Positions 35,348 through 48,236 are shown, counted from the stretch's first letter. The stretch: DNA of 64,000 bases from Isoetes taiwanensis (GCA_021234155.1 JAJEKV010000039.1:5624745-5688744), one strand, 5' to 3'. A program made the numbers and translations. The notes: a model not told the origin generated them from the letters alone.

Positions 35348-37105
35348 TCAGCAGTTGTTAATTTTTTTTTTTTTTTTTTTTTTTGAAGTCAAGAGTCTGT
35401 ATATTCATAAGATAAAACGTTTACATATATACAGTTGAGCCTAGAGCTGCTACCACTTCTCCGATCCATGATAGCAGTTAGACTCGGGCCTAGTACTATT
35501 AGTCTCTCTCAACCTCTTCTCCATAGGATACTACAGGAGAGATTGACCAAATTCCTAGCCCCTAATGGCATAACAAGGGGCCGGTACTAAACAGGAGCTG
35601 CCCGGCCTCTTCTCCAAAATAGATACTATGGGAGCACAGCTCCTGCCTTCCACATACCCCAAGCTGCGCCATTACTTCAAAAAAAGGCTCTCAGATATGG
35701 CGATATAGATCAGACCTGTGACTGCAACCCATGGAAGAGGTAAGGGTAAAATACATTTGTCTGCTGCCCAGCTAGAGAGACAGGGTCCTCCTAAAGCTCC
35801 ACCACCGAAAATAGAGATGAGCCGCATGCTGCAGCAGTACTATAGGGAGTGCCCCATAGTACGAGGCACTCACCTTCTTCTTGCCAAGCAAACTATCATG
35901 AGCACACCACCGCTAGAACCCTGTAATCATGCCAGGCCCATCTGCTTCTAGTCGTGCAAGCCTTGTCTTCCTGCAAGACCAAGAAAATAGCCGCTCTAGG
36001 GTCCCTAGAAATTTCTAGAGTTCCCGCCCCTAGAGGGTATTAGCATTCTAGACTTCCCCCTACCAGATGGCTTACCGTGCACAGATCACCCCTTGCTGGG
36101 AAAGGGGAACGCGAGCCCTGCTACAAGTTAAGCACTAACCACAAGATCTTCTAAAAATTTGCAACAGAAATGAGTAAAGTGCCCTGCTTCCGTCCATAGA
36201 TCTAGGTCCCGGCCAACAATGGCACCAAAGATAGAGAAGGGTTGCGAAGCCTCGTTACTAAGGATGCCAGACCTCTTCTTCTTTTTTGCAGCCAAGATAC
36301 TACTGGGAGGCCAGCATTTTTCCAGCCTAATTTTCGCCCGACTTTAAAGAACTGAATCGGTAGAAAATCGTGAGAGAGAGCAGTTTGTACTAGAATAAGG
36401 CCCTTCTTCTTATGGCATGAAGTACTACAGAGTCGCTAACCGGTTCCATTAACCGCCGCCAGCCTCTTCTTCTTTGCAGCCAAGATACTACAGGAGGCCA
36501 AACATCTTTCGATCGATATCGAGGCCCAAATTTTTTAAAGAGCGGAATCGGTAGATATTACGTCAGAAAGCGGCTGTACTAGAATAAGGCGCCCTTCTTC
36601 TTATGGCATGAAATACTACGAGCCACAAACATTCTTTTTCCCGATTTTCGAGATCATTCTTCCAACCAATACCGGCAGTTTACAAGAAGAAGGCGATGTC
36701 TAGAAGGAAGAGCCATTCAATCAACCTGAAACAACTAACCTGAAGCGCTACTCCCGTGGCCAGAAACCTTGTGGAGAGTGAATAAGCAAGAAGCAGATAA
36801 CCAGGTGTTGTAGACTTACCAAGAAACAGAAAGAATGCTGAATCCCTGGGAAAAGAACCATTCCTGGTTAGTTGCACAGAAGGGGGTGAACCTGGAGCTT
36901 CAGCTGAGCAAACAGGGTCGAACAGCCCGGATCCAGAGACACGGTGCCCTAGAGGCCCTCCAGCAGCTAGCAAAGGGCTTGATCTGCAAGAAAGCAGGGG
37001 CGGCAAGAGCCGTCCCCTATCGTGCTAAGGGGAACAGGGCCGCCGTCTCCGGCCCGTTCTCGGCGCCATCTCCCTCAAATGTCTTGATTCTCAGCAGTTG
37101 TTAAT
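35348..37105 (-). mobile_element. 1.73 kb poly(A) retroposon with 15-bp target duplication
   Basis: TCAGCAGTTGTTAAT flanks the insert (35348-35362 and 37091-37105). On the minus strand the element starts GC-rich at about 37090 and ends in a 23-base poly(A), seen as poly(T) at 35362-35384. This is the structure of a retroposon copied by LINE-type machinery. I find no RT, so it is non-autonomous, a LINE derivative, or a retrocopied RNA. It contains degenerate internal repeats. Confidence 0.88.
36272..36630. repeat. 191-bp tandem units inside the retroposon
   Basis: Two imperfect units starting CCTCTTCTTCTT at 36272 and 36463 share GCAGCCAAGATACTAC, AGAATAAGGC and TTCTTCTTATGGCATGAA. A more diverged, shorter unit occurs at about 35510-35640 (CCTCTTCTCC and GATACTA). 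Confidence 0.8.
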
Positions 37106-37499
37106 GTTTACGTATTCCTTGCCTATTTTCACAAAAATCATTGCAAATCAAATGCCTGGGTCGGGGGCCTTGGGAGAAAAACATTAACATCTTGTGCAAG
37201 GAGTCTCTGATAACAATTCGATTGTTATCTTTTACAATTCCAACCCGATGCAGATCATTGAACCCTGGTGCAAGCACTGATATGAAGTCGGTGAAGAAGA
37301 TCATGAACGAAATGAAGCCCACTATAAAAAATGCAATGAAATCCAGAGTCAAGAGCTGGATCACTGAGAAAATCTAGCCCAAGGCCAAGCAAAGAGTAAA
37401 CTCCCTGGTAGGACTCGGATTCTATGTCACGAACCTGCATCAGCGACTTGTCAAATTAGCCTTTAAAACATAGAAGAAAGAATGCATCAATTCTGAAGC
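37106..37499. other. Stretch between retroposon and cotransporter pseudogene
   Basis: The minus strand reads open frames with hydrophobic stretches (for example 37364-37101), but no family is recognised and no splice-framed link to the cotransporter exons is evident. Confidence 0.35.
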
Positions 37500-38133
37500 C
37501 CAATTTATCCTGCCAAATTTATCCCTGGTTGCTACTGCCCCAACATGAAAATCGATACGAAATACAGGCCTGTAGTTCTTCCTATTACCACTAGTGTTCC
37601 AGCAAATATCGAACGCTGAGTATACAAACTTCGATTTATAGGAAGAAACAAATGCTTGATACTCAAATCTCCAATATATGACGCCATCAACTGCTGTATA
37701 CCAGCACGATTTGTCCGCTGACTTTGGACCCCAATTGCTCACCAATGTTTGCCATTTGAGTCCAGCTGAAGTTGCGAGTTTCTTCATCAGATATCCAAGG
37801 AAAACATGAACAAAACCTAAAAAAGGAAAGCAATGTAAGTATTTTAAAAGCACTTACATGGGTCCTTTACCCTTGATGCAGCGAAATAAAGATCAGAAAG
37901 ACTGATAATAAAACTGGGAAAACAAATGCTGGGGCCACCTTATTGATAACTTTCACCCCGCCAAAAACAATAAGGCACAAAACGAAGGTGGTAATTACAC
38001 CATACAACTGTAAATCATGCAAGTTTGGACTTTTCAGCACTTCTGTTCCTGAGCTTAATGGAGATAACGCCGTTGCAAGTGCATAACAGTTTCTTTCTGC
38101 AGTACCCCGATATGCTCTCAGTATTGGCAGCAT
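37500..38133 (-). pseudogene. Cation-chloride cotransporter (CCC) fragment, frame-broken
   Basis: The minus-strand frame at about 38080-37867 encodes a transmembrane block typical of plant CCC proteins (NLHDLQLYGVITTF, then FGGVKVINKVAPAF), followed by a donor-like GGGTAAAGG. A second block (about 37790-37500) has GLKWQTLVSNWGP and GVIYWRF, then in another frame NRS and TQRSIF-like pieces, and GAVATRDKF in the first frame again. The usual segment between YWSFN and NRS is partly deleted and frameshifted. The rest of the protein of roughly 900 residues is not seen. CCC proteins co-transport K+, Na+ and Cl- across membranes. This copy is not functional. Confidence 0.8.
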
Positions 38134-40915
38134 AAACTTGAGTATCAGATATTATCTTAGAGCATTTTGGTATGGAGCAAATCAATTGGTTTCCATTGTT
38201 GCCAATGTAGCAGGAAAAGAGGCATTATTGCCCCGGCTTTAAAGGAACTAGCTGCAGTAAGCTTGTGTACTACAGAACCTGAGCTTAAGACTCTCTAAAC
38301 AACTCATGAAATGCTTTTGTTCGACGGGCTGCGAGAACTAACGGTTATACCAGCTGGACTGCATTGTGATGCTACCATGCTTAACAAAGATGAGCAACAC
38401 TTTGCCACTAAACTTTTGGACACCCAACTTTCCACCATGCATGAGCAATTGTACTGATCTTCACTATCAACTACCATACTGCATATGGTTTCAAAATGCA
38501 AATGCCAGTACTGAAGTATCTCACTGAAGCTAAAGGGAGAGAGCGCAAGAATCATTTTGCCCAAAAATATTACTTTTCTAATTTTTGAGAACATAAATTC
38601 ATCTGCCTTATATAGGTTATCTACCAAACAATTTTGAAAAAATAAATCTTTGCCATCTGCATATGCGGAACATAAATAAAAACTGACAGAAAATGGCAAA
38701 ATGCAATGAGAAACCACATACCTGTTCTAGAACTCAAGCGCCGGGCACGGTGTCTGGAACAAAGGATGGTTTCACAAGAAGTTTGAAAATCTTCTGAAAG
38801 CTTATTGTTCTCAAATAATCATATCAAGAGGTGATATATCAAGAACATTCACTATTCTGAATGTTTATAATACGCATACATGGTGTTTTATAGAATGCTC
38901 AATGCTTATGAAATATCTTTTGAATAGAATGAAAAATCTTTGTTTTATAAAATAGCCTGGTCTAGGCAAGGAGGCTCACAGTGAGAAAACCAGATAATAT
39001 CAAACCAGATCAGCATTGTACAATGTGAAACCAGATCTGCAAATAATAATACCTGTGAAATGTGAAACATAAAGGCAGCAGTATTATCTTGGGAGCCTAT
39101 TATGGACCTTGAGCGCTGGCGCAAGAGGTCTGGAACAAAGAGTGGTTCCTAAAATCTGAGTCAGGAAAATGGAATGATCATATGAACCTATGAAAGAAAT
39201 GTTCCCATATGTATTTGCAGATAGTATTTTCGAATGAGATAGCAACCATATTTGCAGATAGTATTACCTTGGGAGCCACATGCAATGAACTAACTGTACA
39301 CTGCTCGAGCTTAGATGCCTACAAGCATGAGGTTTGGAACAAAGCAGACGCTAATCTGAAAGAGCAATGATATTTGCAGATAGTATTACCTTGGGAGCCC
39401 TGTACATATCAAATGCTGAATGATCTGAAAGCCAATGCACGAACTTTGAAAGCAGATTTCTGGAGCTCGGGTGCCGCCGCACAACCGCTCGAATACCCCT
39501 CTCGAAAAAAAATCAAAGAAAAAATCCGGTCAAGAAAATTAAGAAGCCTTACCTTCAAAATACACGGAGACACACTAAGCGACGGGATGCCATAGAAATG
39601 GCACTGAAGATCGCAAATCAATCACCGGAGTTCTGCTTCCTCATGTCGATTTTTTGAGCTAGAACACCCTGCGGCAGATCTACACCCACCTAAAAGGCGG
39701 AAACAGGGGCCGCCTTTTTTTCTTTTGATTTCTATTTTCCTTGCCTTTTTTTTTCTATCCCTATTTTTTCCTTCCGGAAATACGTGGCAACATTAGAGGC
39801 AAGCATCAAGATCGGATATACTGAAAGAATCTTTCCATAATAATTATACATGTATTGAAAGGTGAGTCATTTAAATTGAAAGTAACGGCTGATATCGGGT
39901 AATCGATTCTTCAGCAAAATATGGGCCTTTGTACCAGACGACGGGCCGGCCACTACAGGCCGCTCCAACCTAAAAAGGCCGTTACCATAATATCTCAGCC
40001 GAATCTCTATTATCTATTATTATCTGCCTCTATCGATCTTTATCCTAGCTATTTGTGTTCAAGAAAAGGGCGTGTTCTAAAAAGGCTGAATCCCGTCTAT
40101 AAAAGAAAGCACTGTTCTGTTTGAAGGCATGCAGCCCTCGCTTGATCTATTTCTTCTGGAATAATCTAGAAGCCTTGCCTCTTTGGTTAATTCCAGTTCT
40201 AGTCACAACTTAGTTTAATTGTTGAACTTTCGTGTGGTATTGGAATAGTCAAGGAAATGATTCCTTGACAAGTCTGAGCCCGGTTGGGTGGATCACTGAT
40301 CTCCTAAAGATTGGAGTGTTTGTTATATAACCCTGTGTTGTTTGAGTTGTTCTAGTTTAGCTTGTTGTATCATACAACATTTAATGCCAATAGATCCCCA
40401 ACGTACCTGAGTTCACAGGCTTCAATGGAATTTGTTAGAGCGGGGCTCTAATCAACCTGTAATTGAAATTTGCTCATCCTATTAACAACGATTCAGGTAA
40501 TTAAGTGTGAATTAGTAATAAACTCCCATGCGATTACGAGAAGAGGGAGGTCCCCACGATGTATGTGATGCATTGGGGGGTAAGCATGGGGGACTTCATA
40601 CCCTAAAATAGAATAGATATTCTAATGTCTACGAAGACTAATTCTACGAAGACTAATAGGCCATCGGACCTATACAATGGGCTAGTACAACCATTATTGC
40701 TAGGAATTAAAAACCCCTTCCTCAAAAATTTTCAAGGGAAGAAAAAAACAATTCTACTGTAAGCATTTTAAAGTGCAAAGGATTCAATGACATGTCACCC
40801 AATGATAGATGTCAAATTAGAATGCCCCTCAATAACTTATACTCAAACAAAAGTAACAATACCACATGACATACACTTTACATTTGATACTACACTCTAC
40901 ATTCGATAGGTAGTT

Positions 40916-41075
40916 CATACAATCAACATCGGAAAATAAATGCCAATTCCATCCCATAGTTTCCATTCGATCAACATCTAGCATTAATGTCAATCTCTAT
41001 CCCGTAGTGTCCATCTGATCAACAACTAACATTAATGCCAATCTCCATCTCATAATCTGCATCGAAGGCCTAGTG
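40916..41075. repeat. Three degenerate units of about 59 bp
   Basis: Each unit carries GATCAACATC-like, ATTAATG-like and CCAATCTC(T/C)ATC-like words. The second and third are closest to each other. Confidence 0.65.
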
Positions 41076-41420
41076 CCCTCTCATTCTCCCCAGGCATTAG
41101 AAATAGCCTTCTTCTCCCCATTTTTCTCTCTTCCCCTTTTTTTTAACGTACGCTAAGGTCTTAAAACCCCAAGCCACCCCCCTTCCCCCTTCACCATGTC
41201 GGGATTCCTATCTTCTTATATGTAAAAAATTCAAAACCAACTTGAAAAGCAAAACCAAAAGCATGCTTGATTTTGAAATACGAAATGTATGAACATATGG
41301 AATGTATCAAATGCCCATATTCACACATTTCCCCAACTTATCATGGCATCAATGCCGGGCAAAGCTGTGCTTGCCCATATCGACTTGTTCCCCAACATAC
41401 TATGACACTAACGTGCCCAA

Positions 41421-41526
41421 CAATGCTGGGCTTTGTAAATGATTATTTTCGAAGTTAATTTCATTGGATTAAACAATGCTGGGCTTTGTAAATGATTATT
41501 TTCGAAGTTAATTTCATTGGATTAAG
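41421..41526. repeat. 53-bp tandem duplication
   Basis: Two identical consecutive units beginning CAATGCTGGGCTTTGTAAAT. Confidence 0.95.
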
Positions 41527-42070
41527 ATTTGAATACGTCATACAAATTCAAATACAAACTCAACATAGACATTCAAACTCAAGATCAACTTCAATTACAA
41601 CATGCAAGACCAACTCAAACGTCAACTCCTTACTCATTCCCCTTATAGTGCAATAGCACCATCTTGGTTGGGCCATTTATGAGGCGAACTTATAACTCTT
41701 GGAGAGCTGCTATAAATGTGATAAAGTTTTTCTTGATTGGGATAGCTCATAACTGGATACTTGAGATAGTATTTCTAAGATTTAGAGAATTGCTTCTAGA
41801 GTTTCTAGGCGATAAACTAAGCCAATAGACTACAGGCGAATTAAACGATGGTAATAAAAACAATTGAAACAGATATAGAATGGATGGTTGAAACTTGAAA
41901 CAGATATGGAATGGTTGTGTCATATTCGGACCAGCATTAAGTCCCTAGCTCGATGAGACCGCTTTGATGTGGTGGTTGGAGTCATAACCAGAACCCAAAT
42001 AAATCTAGCATGTGCCCGATGAGACCGCTTTGAGTTCAGCTTGTGTTTCTAGAAAAAAAAAAAGAAGCAG

Positions 42071-44810
42071 ATGAGGCTGATTGTGCCATTGCAGGGCATT
42101 TTCCAGTGTCCAGGAGGACTCGTATTGGGCACCATATTGCCTTGTGCACTTTTCTATTTCCTTCAATTGTTCTTGCGTGGGCGTTCATCATCCATCCCAG
42201 ATTTTGCAGAAGAGGAGGCTGCAGCCAAAGAGAATCATGACGATGTAGGATTTATTGCAGCCAGAGGTCTGGCTGTTGACGGTGACATTGGTTCTCCTTA
42301 CTATGTTGGATGGAAGGCTTTTAATGATAACCCATATGATGCTGTCAATAATCCCACTGGCTGTATCAACCTTGGCTTAGCTGAGAACAAGGTAGTATGG
42401 TGAAATTTAGTTTTCTCTAGTCTGCATGAATCTGTTGTATGTCTTTTGTTAGGCTGTATTATAGACGGCTAGTGTGATTGCGAGGAGCATGTGAGCTCGA
42501 AGGGCTAGAAAGTGGAGATTTGGATATTTATCAAATGAAATGAAATTGGATGGGAAATGATCTGCAAGCATGTGATAAGAGCCTGATAGACTCAACATTT
42601 GGACATTGAACAGGAAATGCAAATTTTTTTTTTTTTTTGAGACTCCCTGCTTGCATTAAAGAAAGGTACAAGGATGAGGAAGGCGTTGCTTATGGTTATT
42701 ACTATGAAAGCAGATTTAACCATCCTTTCATTTCATTTGCCTTAAATGTTTTTTGAATGATGTTTATGTGGCTCAATGTGAAATATTGATATTGCAATAA
42801 ACTAGCGATGTTTTCAGATGAAAAGGAAAGGCAGAGATCCTTTATCTTGCAAAATAAGAGAAATGATGACTAATATTTGTCCAGTCATGAATTTTCTCTC
42901 ATATCTGAACATTCAAACAATTGTTTAACTGAAACTACTTATTTACGCCTACTTTTGGCAGCTTTCAATTGACTTGATAGAGCAATGGTTCAATGAGCAT
43001 TTAGACAGCACGAACCGTTTCAGCCTGAAGGATATTGGTGGGTACTGCAATTATTCTGGGTTGGCAGCCTTCAAAATTGTGAGTGCCTTCTTTAAAGGTA
43101 CATTTCCTTTTGCTTCTTTCTTGAAACAATAAAAAGGAGGAGAGAACAGTATTTATACCTGCACGAGATTGAAAGGTACACCTACCTTTACATACATTAT
43201 GGAGACACTCTGACCTTATTCTACCACAATGTTTATGGAGCATTGAGTTTTAATTTCTTTGATAGAAATATTTGAACATGCATTACTATCGGGCTGATGA
43301 GAATTAAGAACATCATGGATTGCTTCAGCACATTTTGCGGCACGTGTTCAGGTTTTAATGCAAGATGCTGTTAGTGCAATTAGAACTATTCACGTCCTTT
43401 ATTGTTCGTTTTGGTGGATATTGCAAAATTGTATAAAAGGTATGATTGAATGGTACTTTAAAACAAATTCTTAGTTTCAACTTCCCCTTGCAGTTATAAT
43501 AGAATATGTCCATATTCAATTGGTAATGCTGTTGATATATTGCACGAGCTAAGCATATTCAGAAAGTTTTTATCGTTTCTTTTTAACATTTTGGCTCTCG
43601 TTTGAGATCCAATATTATCTTCTCAAAATAAAACAAGGACTTTTAATTTGCTTCATAGCATCTTTATTTTTTCTTTTGATACATTTAGAAAATTATGCCA
43701 CTTGGCATATGTCGGATCTTATTTTCTGATTAGAACATTTGCAGGCTCTGGCAAATTTTATGAAAGTGGCAGTGAATGGAAACAATCCATTCCACGTGGA
43801 CAATATTGTGATAACATCAGGGGCAACAGCAGCCATTGAGATAATCTCCTTCTGTGTAGCAGATGCAGGGGATGTGATTCTTGTTCCATCGCCATATTAC
43901 CCTGGGTGAGTCTTATTTTCTAATAATATGCAAAAACTGCTTTTGGGTAATGGCATTGTGTTTTGTTTATTGCAGTTTCGAAAGAGATATTAAATGGCGT
44001 AGTGGAGTTACTCTGGTCCCTGTGCCTTCCCACAGCAATAATGGTTTTGTAGTGACAAAGACGGCTTTGAACCAAGCATTTGACCAGACAAAGAAGTCAG
44101 GGAGAAAAGTAAGGGCTGTTCTCATATCTTCACCATCAAATCCAGTAGGGAATGTACTTGGAACGGATACATTATCTATGTTGTTGGACTTTGCAAGAGA
44201 AAAACAGATACATATTATTTTTGATGAAATTTATGCTGGTTCAGTTTTTTCAGCACCAAGATTTGTAAGTGTAACTGAAGTTTTAGGGGACTACAATCAG
44301 TACAATGCAACACATGTTCACGTTATCTATGGGCTTTCCAAAGATTTCTGCTTACCAGGTTTCAGAGTAGGCGTCCTATATACACAGAATAGAAAAATTC
44401 TTGCAATAGCAGAAAAGCTGGTCAGATTCTGCAGTGTGTCGACTTATACACAATGTGTTTTATCTGCCATATTATCAGATCAACAGTTTGTCAGGAACTT
44501 TCTTGCTGAGAATCGGAAAAGATTATTGGAGAGGCAAAGTTGGGTTGTCAGGTCCCTGGAAGGATCTGCTATTCTTCACATAAAAGGAAATGCTGGGATG
44601 TTTTGCTGGATAAATTTAAAATGTGCTGACAAGGAAGAGGAGATGAGGATTTGGAGCAGGTTACTTTATGAAGCTGGTCTAAATGTGACCCCTGGTTCTG
44701 CTTGCTATTGCACTGAGCCTGGTTGGTTTCGCATTTGCTTTGCCAATCTTACTGATCAGGCTATGTCTGCTGCGCTGACACGATTAGAACAGATTGCTGT
44801 TTCAATATGA
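42071..44810 (+). CDS. ACC-synthase-like aminotransferase, ACS10/12 type
   Basis: Four exons with canonical junctions and matching phases: 42071-42391, 42962-43078, 43745-43905 and 43976-44810. The N-terminus (MRLIVPLQG, then a hydrophobic IPCALFYFLQLFL) is the extension typical of ACS10/ACS12-like proteins. The catalytic part follows: SPYYVGWKAF, GLAENK, ITSGATAAIE, PSPYYPGFERDI, SSPSNPVGN, DEIYAGSVF, the PLP-lysine motif GLSKDFCLPGFRVG, and a C-terminal PGWFRICFANL. About 478 residues, a normal length for the family. In Arabidopsis these members act as aminotransferases, not ACC synthases, so an ethylene role should not be assumed. Intron 1 carries a short poly(T)-led insertion. I see no frame lesion. 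Confidence 0.93.
42626..42690 (-). mobile_element. Short poly(A)-ended retroposon fragment in intron 1
   Basis: On the minus strand the segment ends CAGGGAGTCTC followed by about 14 A residues, resembling the 3' end of a retroposon. Only about 50 bases are recognisable and no target duplication was found. Confidence 0.3.
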
Positions 44811-46531
44811 AAGCCAGTCTCTTTTTCTGATTCTTATTAAGCTTTCCAATCTTAGGCCAAGCAGTTATTCCCATTTTTTATTGCCTACAAAAGACCTGAC
44901 CAAGAAACCAAAAAGCTCATGAAACAAAGATACATCTCCGTTCTAGGATATTTAGAATAGATGGAGCAATATTAGATGATTTCATAATACGTAAGTGTGA
45001 TCTACAGCCTCGTTAGGTTGAAATTTAGAGCCAACTTTCTGAAATAAGAAGAATGCTTGATTGAACGTATCATTAGCTTCTTTATTATCTATGGTTTATA
45101 TTCTACGGTAGAACTATGACTCAAGCATGGATATGGAAACAGCAGAACTTGTATGAAAAACAAGTTGCTGATGCAACAGAGGGTTGCCCTCTAAACCAAG
45201 TTAAGACAACAACAATGTTGATAGTTTGCACAACCTAGGCATAAATCCATTTGCCTTTTACTATGGGAAATCCATGTCTGCATGCGCTCAACATGCTAAT
45301 AAGGGTAACCTCCTTTGGTTGTAAAACATCTGGTTGCATTTGATCGAGCACCAGAAAAATTTCTTTAGCTGCAATAGCAATCATTGCATTCCATAGTACA
45401 ACATCTCGAGTTGGCCTTTTGTCAAAGATTTACCAAGTACTATCTATACACAAACCAACAAACATAACTAGGTTTTAAGACTTCAGTAGATATTCGTGCC
45501 CCATGTTCTACCAACAAACATAACTAGGTTTTAAGAAACTTTGTACAACTACCTAGTACAGCGACAAGAAACACCTTATTTAATTCTAAAAGCTCCATGT
45601 CCAGAAAAAGATAGAGGCAATCTAAAAAATGGCCAACCAGAAGGTAGAGAATGCCACAGAAGTAAACCCATAGAGGTTTATATAGTGCTCAATTCATATA
45701 GTAAACTACCAAGGTAGTTCATTTGAGATATCATGTATAGAAGACGTTTCTTTCTAATTTAAGTTTTACAATAAAATTCTTTCAGATGCTAATGAATGCT
45801 TGAACTTCTTAAAAATAATGTTGTATAAGGATGAAAGTGTCATTTGACTATGGATATATGCAAGTCTTTAAAGAAGGTAACTGTTTAGACGAAATGCCTA
45901 GTAACAATGCAACACACAAAAGAATGAAGCATTGCAAGTCATAATGGAAGGCAAAAGTTCTACAGGTTAAAACACACTATAACACTCTAGGGCAAGAAGA
46001 TATAGCGGTGCAATTGTTACGAAAATTGGCACATATATGTACAACTACTTTAAATACCTCTAAATGGCATTTCATAGAACAATTACCCTTTGGTGACATT
46101 GTAAATGCAAGTCATCTTCTGCAACTTCATGTTCTTGTAAATGAAGCAAGTGCAAGAGGTCCAACCAAATCTCACAAGTCTCAGATACACAACACCACTC
46201 CAACACCAATAAATTTACCTTTGACATCTGTACAAATCCAAACCCATTTTTCAGTGCTCAACATACTTCTTAGTCTCTGCTTCCACTCCACTGTCATTGT
46301 TAACTGCCACTCGAAATAGAAATCTCACGTTAATGATGGTTTTCAAGTTGACCTTAGCTCCATCTTGATCTCATCTTTCGTTCCATTACTCTCCCATAAT
46401 CTACACCATTCACAAGGAATATATGGAAAATATTCATTCTCTACCACATCCATCTCTAGGGTCATGATGTTAAAAGGAATGCTAAAATTAGTTAAGATGT
46501 GCAAGACATATGCTAAAGGCTTTACAATTAC
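44811..46531. other. Intergenic DNA downstream of the aminotransferase
   Basis: AT-rich DNA without a recognised gene or RNA. A short direct repeat (CCAACAAACATAACTAGGTTTTAAGA-like, at about 45455 and 45510) is the only structure noticed. Confidence 0.55.
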
Positions 46532-46575
46532 AAGAAATTTATCGCGGCGGCCAAGGCTGCCGTGAACATTTCTCT
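46532..46575. repeat. GC-rich palindrome, decayed copy 2
   Basis: It shares the flanks and left arm of the palindrome at 33733. The right arm has substitutions (GGCTGCCGTG) and the loop is shorter, so pairing is weaker. Confidence 0.8.
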
Positions 46576-46907
46576 TCCTCGGATCCCCTGTCTTTGGCAA
46601 ATTGAATCAGAAGAGGGGAATACTCTCGGGGCAAAGATCTCTCTCTACTGATCTATTTGGTAATAGTGGATGCCTATCAGTCTAGGAATAAGCAAGATTG
46701 GGACCTATGCTAGTGCCTAGTGTCTAAAGAATACATATTCAATTTTCATAACCACCATAGGCATTTGGGCACAATCCCATGGTTTAGGGTTTTATAACAT
46801 CATCCAATATTTATTTTCCATGTATAGCAACCCGAGGCAAAATCACATTTCACAAAATTTGGATTAGTGGGAACTTTATTGCTAGCCACCGTCCAACAAA
46901 GTCCTAC

Positions 46908-47110
46908 GACTGAATCAAACAATCGGATTCAAATTAAAACGACTGAATCAAACAATTGGATTCAAATTAAAACGACTGAATCAAACAATCGGATTCAAAT
47001 TAAAAAGTTTCGGTCCAGGATATATGGTCCACTTGAAATACTCTAATCAAACAATCGGATTCAAATTAAAAAGTTCCGGTCTAGGATATATAGTCCACTT
47101 GAAATACTCT
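46908..47110. repeat. Nested tandem repeats, 33-bp and about 66-bp units
   Basis: Three 33-bp units begin GACTGAATCAAACAAT at 46908, 46941 and 46974. The last is extended by GGTCCACTTGAAATACTCT-type sequence, and the extended unit is itself repeated at about 47045. The following 47111-48035 has no recognised gene. Confidence 0.9.
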
Positions 47111-48035
47111 AGGATATATGACTGGTCCACAAAATTGCGTACGCTATAGAGGAAGAAAGACGATCCACATAAGAAGGCAATCCAAGAGTGCTTAAAGAGC
47201 ACTCACTTGTCTAAATTTTAAACCAATTAACCCCAAACGACTCAATTGCGTTGTGCATGCTAGGAAGAAGGTTCTAGACAGCCATGGGCTTAATTTCCAA
47301 TATACATCCTGCAATGAACTTAATGATTGAAATTTAAGCAATCTGAGTCGAACTTTAACAACACAAATTCAAACCAACGATACAAGGATTTATGGATGTT
47401 GCCTAAAAGAAACCTTAACAGTGAATTGAATATATTTGCAAACTACCTTTAGAAAAATGGCAACCTGTTCATATCTCCTTGCCTTGTTTACCAGGAATAT
47501 AAGAAAAGATTTTCATCTCTTTCTATCTTTGCAGAAGTTGAAGCTGCAAGCTTGAGCCATCTGGAATGCCTAATGGCATATCTTTGCAATTACAATTATC
47601 TACGAATCTGGTTCCCAATTTGTTTATTCCACACTTCTCCAAAGCACAAGTTATCCTTTCTTTTGATTCTCTGCGGGCCAAAGTCCATCGGGGAGATACC
47701 ACAATGGCACCTCAGATAGGATAATCCGGTGATCTTTGCGACACCACTATAATAAAAAAAGTCCCAGACTTTCGGATCGTTTCTTCAATCGATCATCCAT
47801 CTAATTTTTTCTTCGATTCATTTGAAATCCGCCGCAGAGATGGTATTAATTTGGCCCCTCACCCCAAAGCGAGCCCCTTTCCCCGCTTGCTTTGTTCCGA
47901 ATCGCATTACTATCGCCTGCATAAGGCGGTAAAACCGAGCTTGCCTTTCAAATCCATGGAGAAAAGCAGCCACAAAGAAAGGGGCAAAAGGGCGGTTAGG
48001 CGGGCAAGGGCGCCAGAGTAACACCACGAATCAAG

Positions 48036-48236
48036 CACGCTCTACGACATTCTGGGACTGCCCAAAAACGTAGATTCAAAAGATATCAAACGTAGATTCA
48101 AAAGATATCAAAGCAGCTTACAGGCAATTAGCCAGATTGACGCATCCCGATGTAGCTCCGGAAGATCAGAAGGAAGAATCGACCAAGGCTTTTCTTCAGC
48201 TTCATGCCGTTCACGATTCTGCCACGATTGCTGCTG
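48036..48236 (+). pseudogene. J-domain (DnaJ-like) fragment with an internal 22-bp duplication
   Basis: The frame starts STLYDILGLPKNVDSKDIK, the first helices of a J-domain. Then a 22-base exact duplication (ACGTAGATTCAAAAGATATC plus AA) shifts the frame, after which AAYRQLARLTHPDV resumes with the HPD motif needed to stimulate Hsp70. Similarity ends after about QLHA, and an in-frame TAA lies just upstream of the first recognisable codon. It resembles small chloroplast J-proteins, but no transit peptide is readable. It is probably dead, though the duplication could be an assembly artefact. Confidence 0.75.

Larger units (their letters stand above)
38134..42070. other. Intergenic DNA with decayed repeats
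   Basis: No gene was recognised. Between about 38720 and 39420 a module with GTCTGGAACAAAG and TATTACCTTGGGAGCC-like words recurs at intervals of 110-370 bp. The segment 39900-40400 has TATA-like CTATAAAAG near 40097 and might be an old LTR, but no termini or duplications support this. Confidence 0.45.

Noticed and set aside
39900-40400. LTR or promoter with TATA-like CTATAAAAG
   Set aside because: No terminal TG/CA pair, target duplication, primer site or second copy was found.
42635-42690. Full retroposon insertion in intron 1 of the aminotransferase
   Set aside because: Only a poly(T) and a few dozen bases are recognisable. No target duplication could be located.
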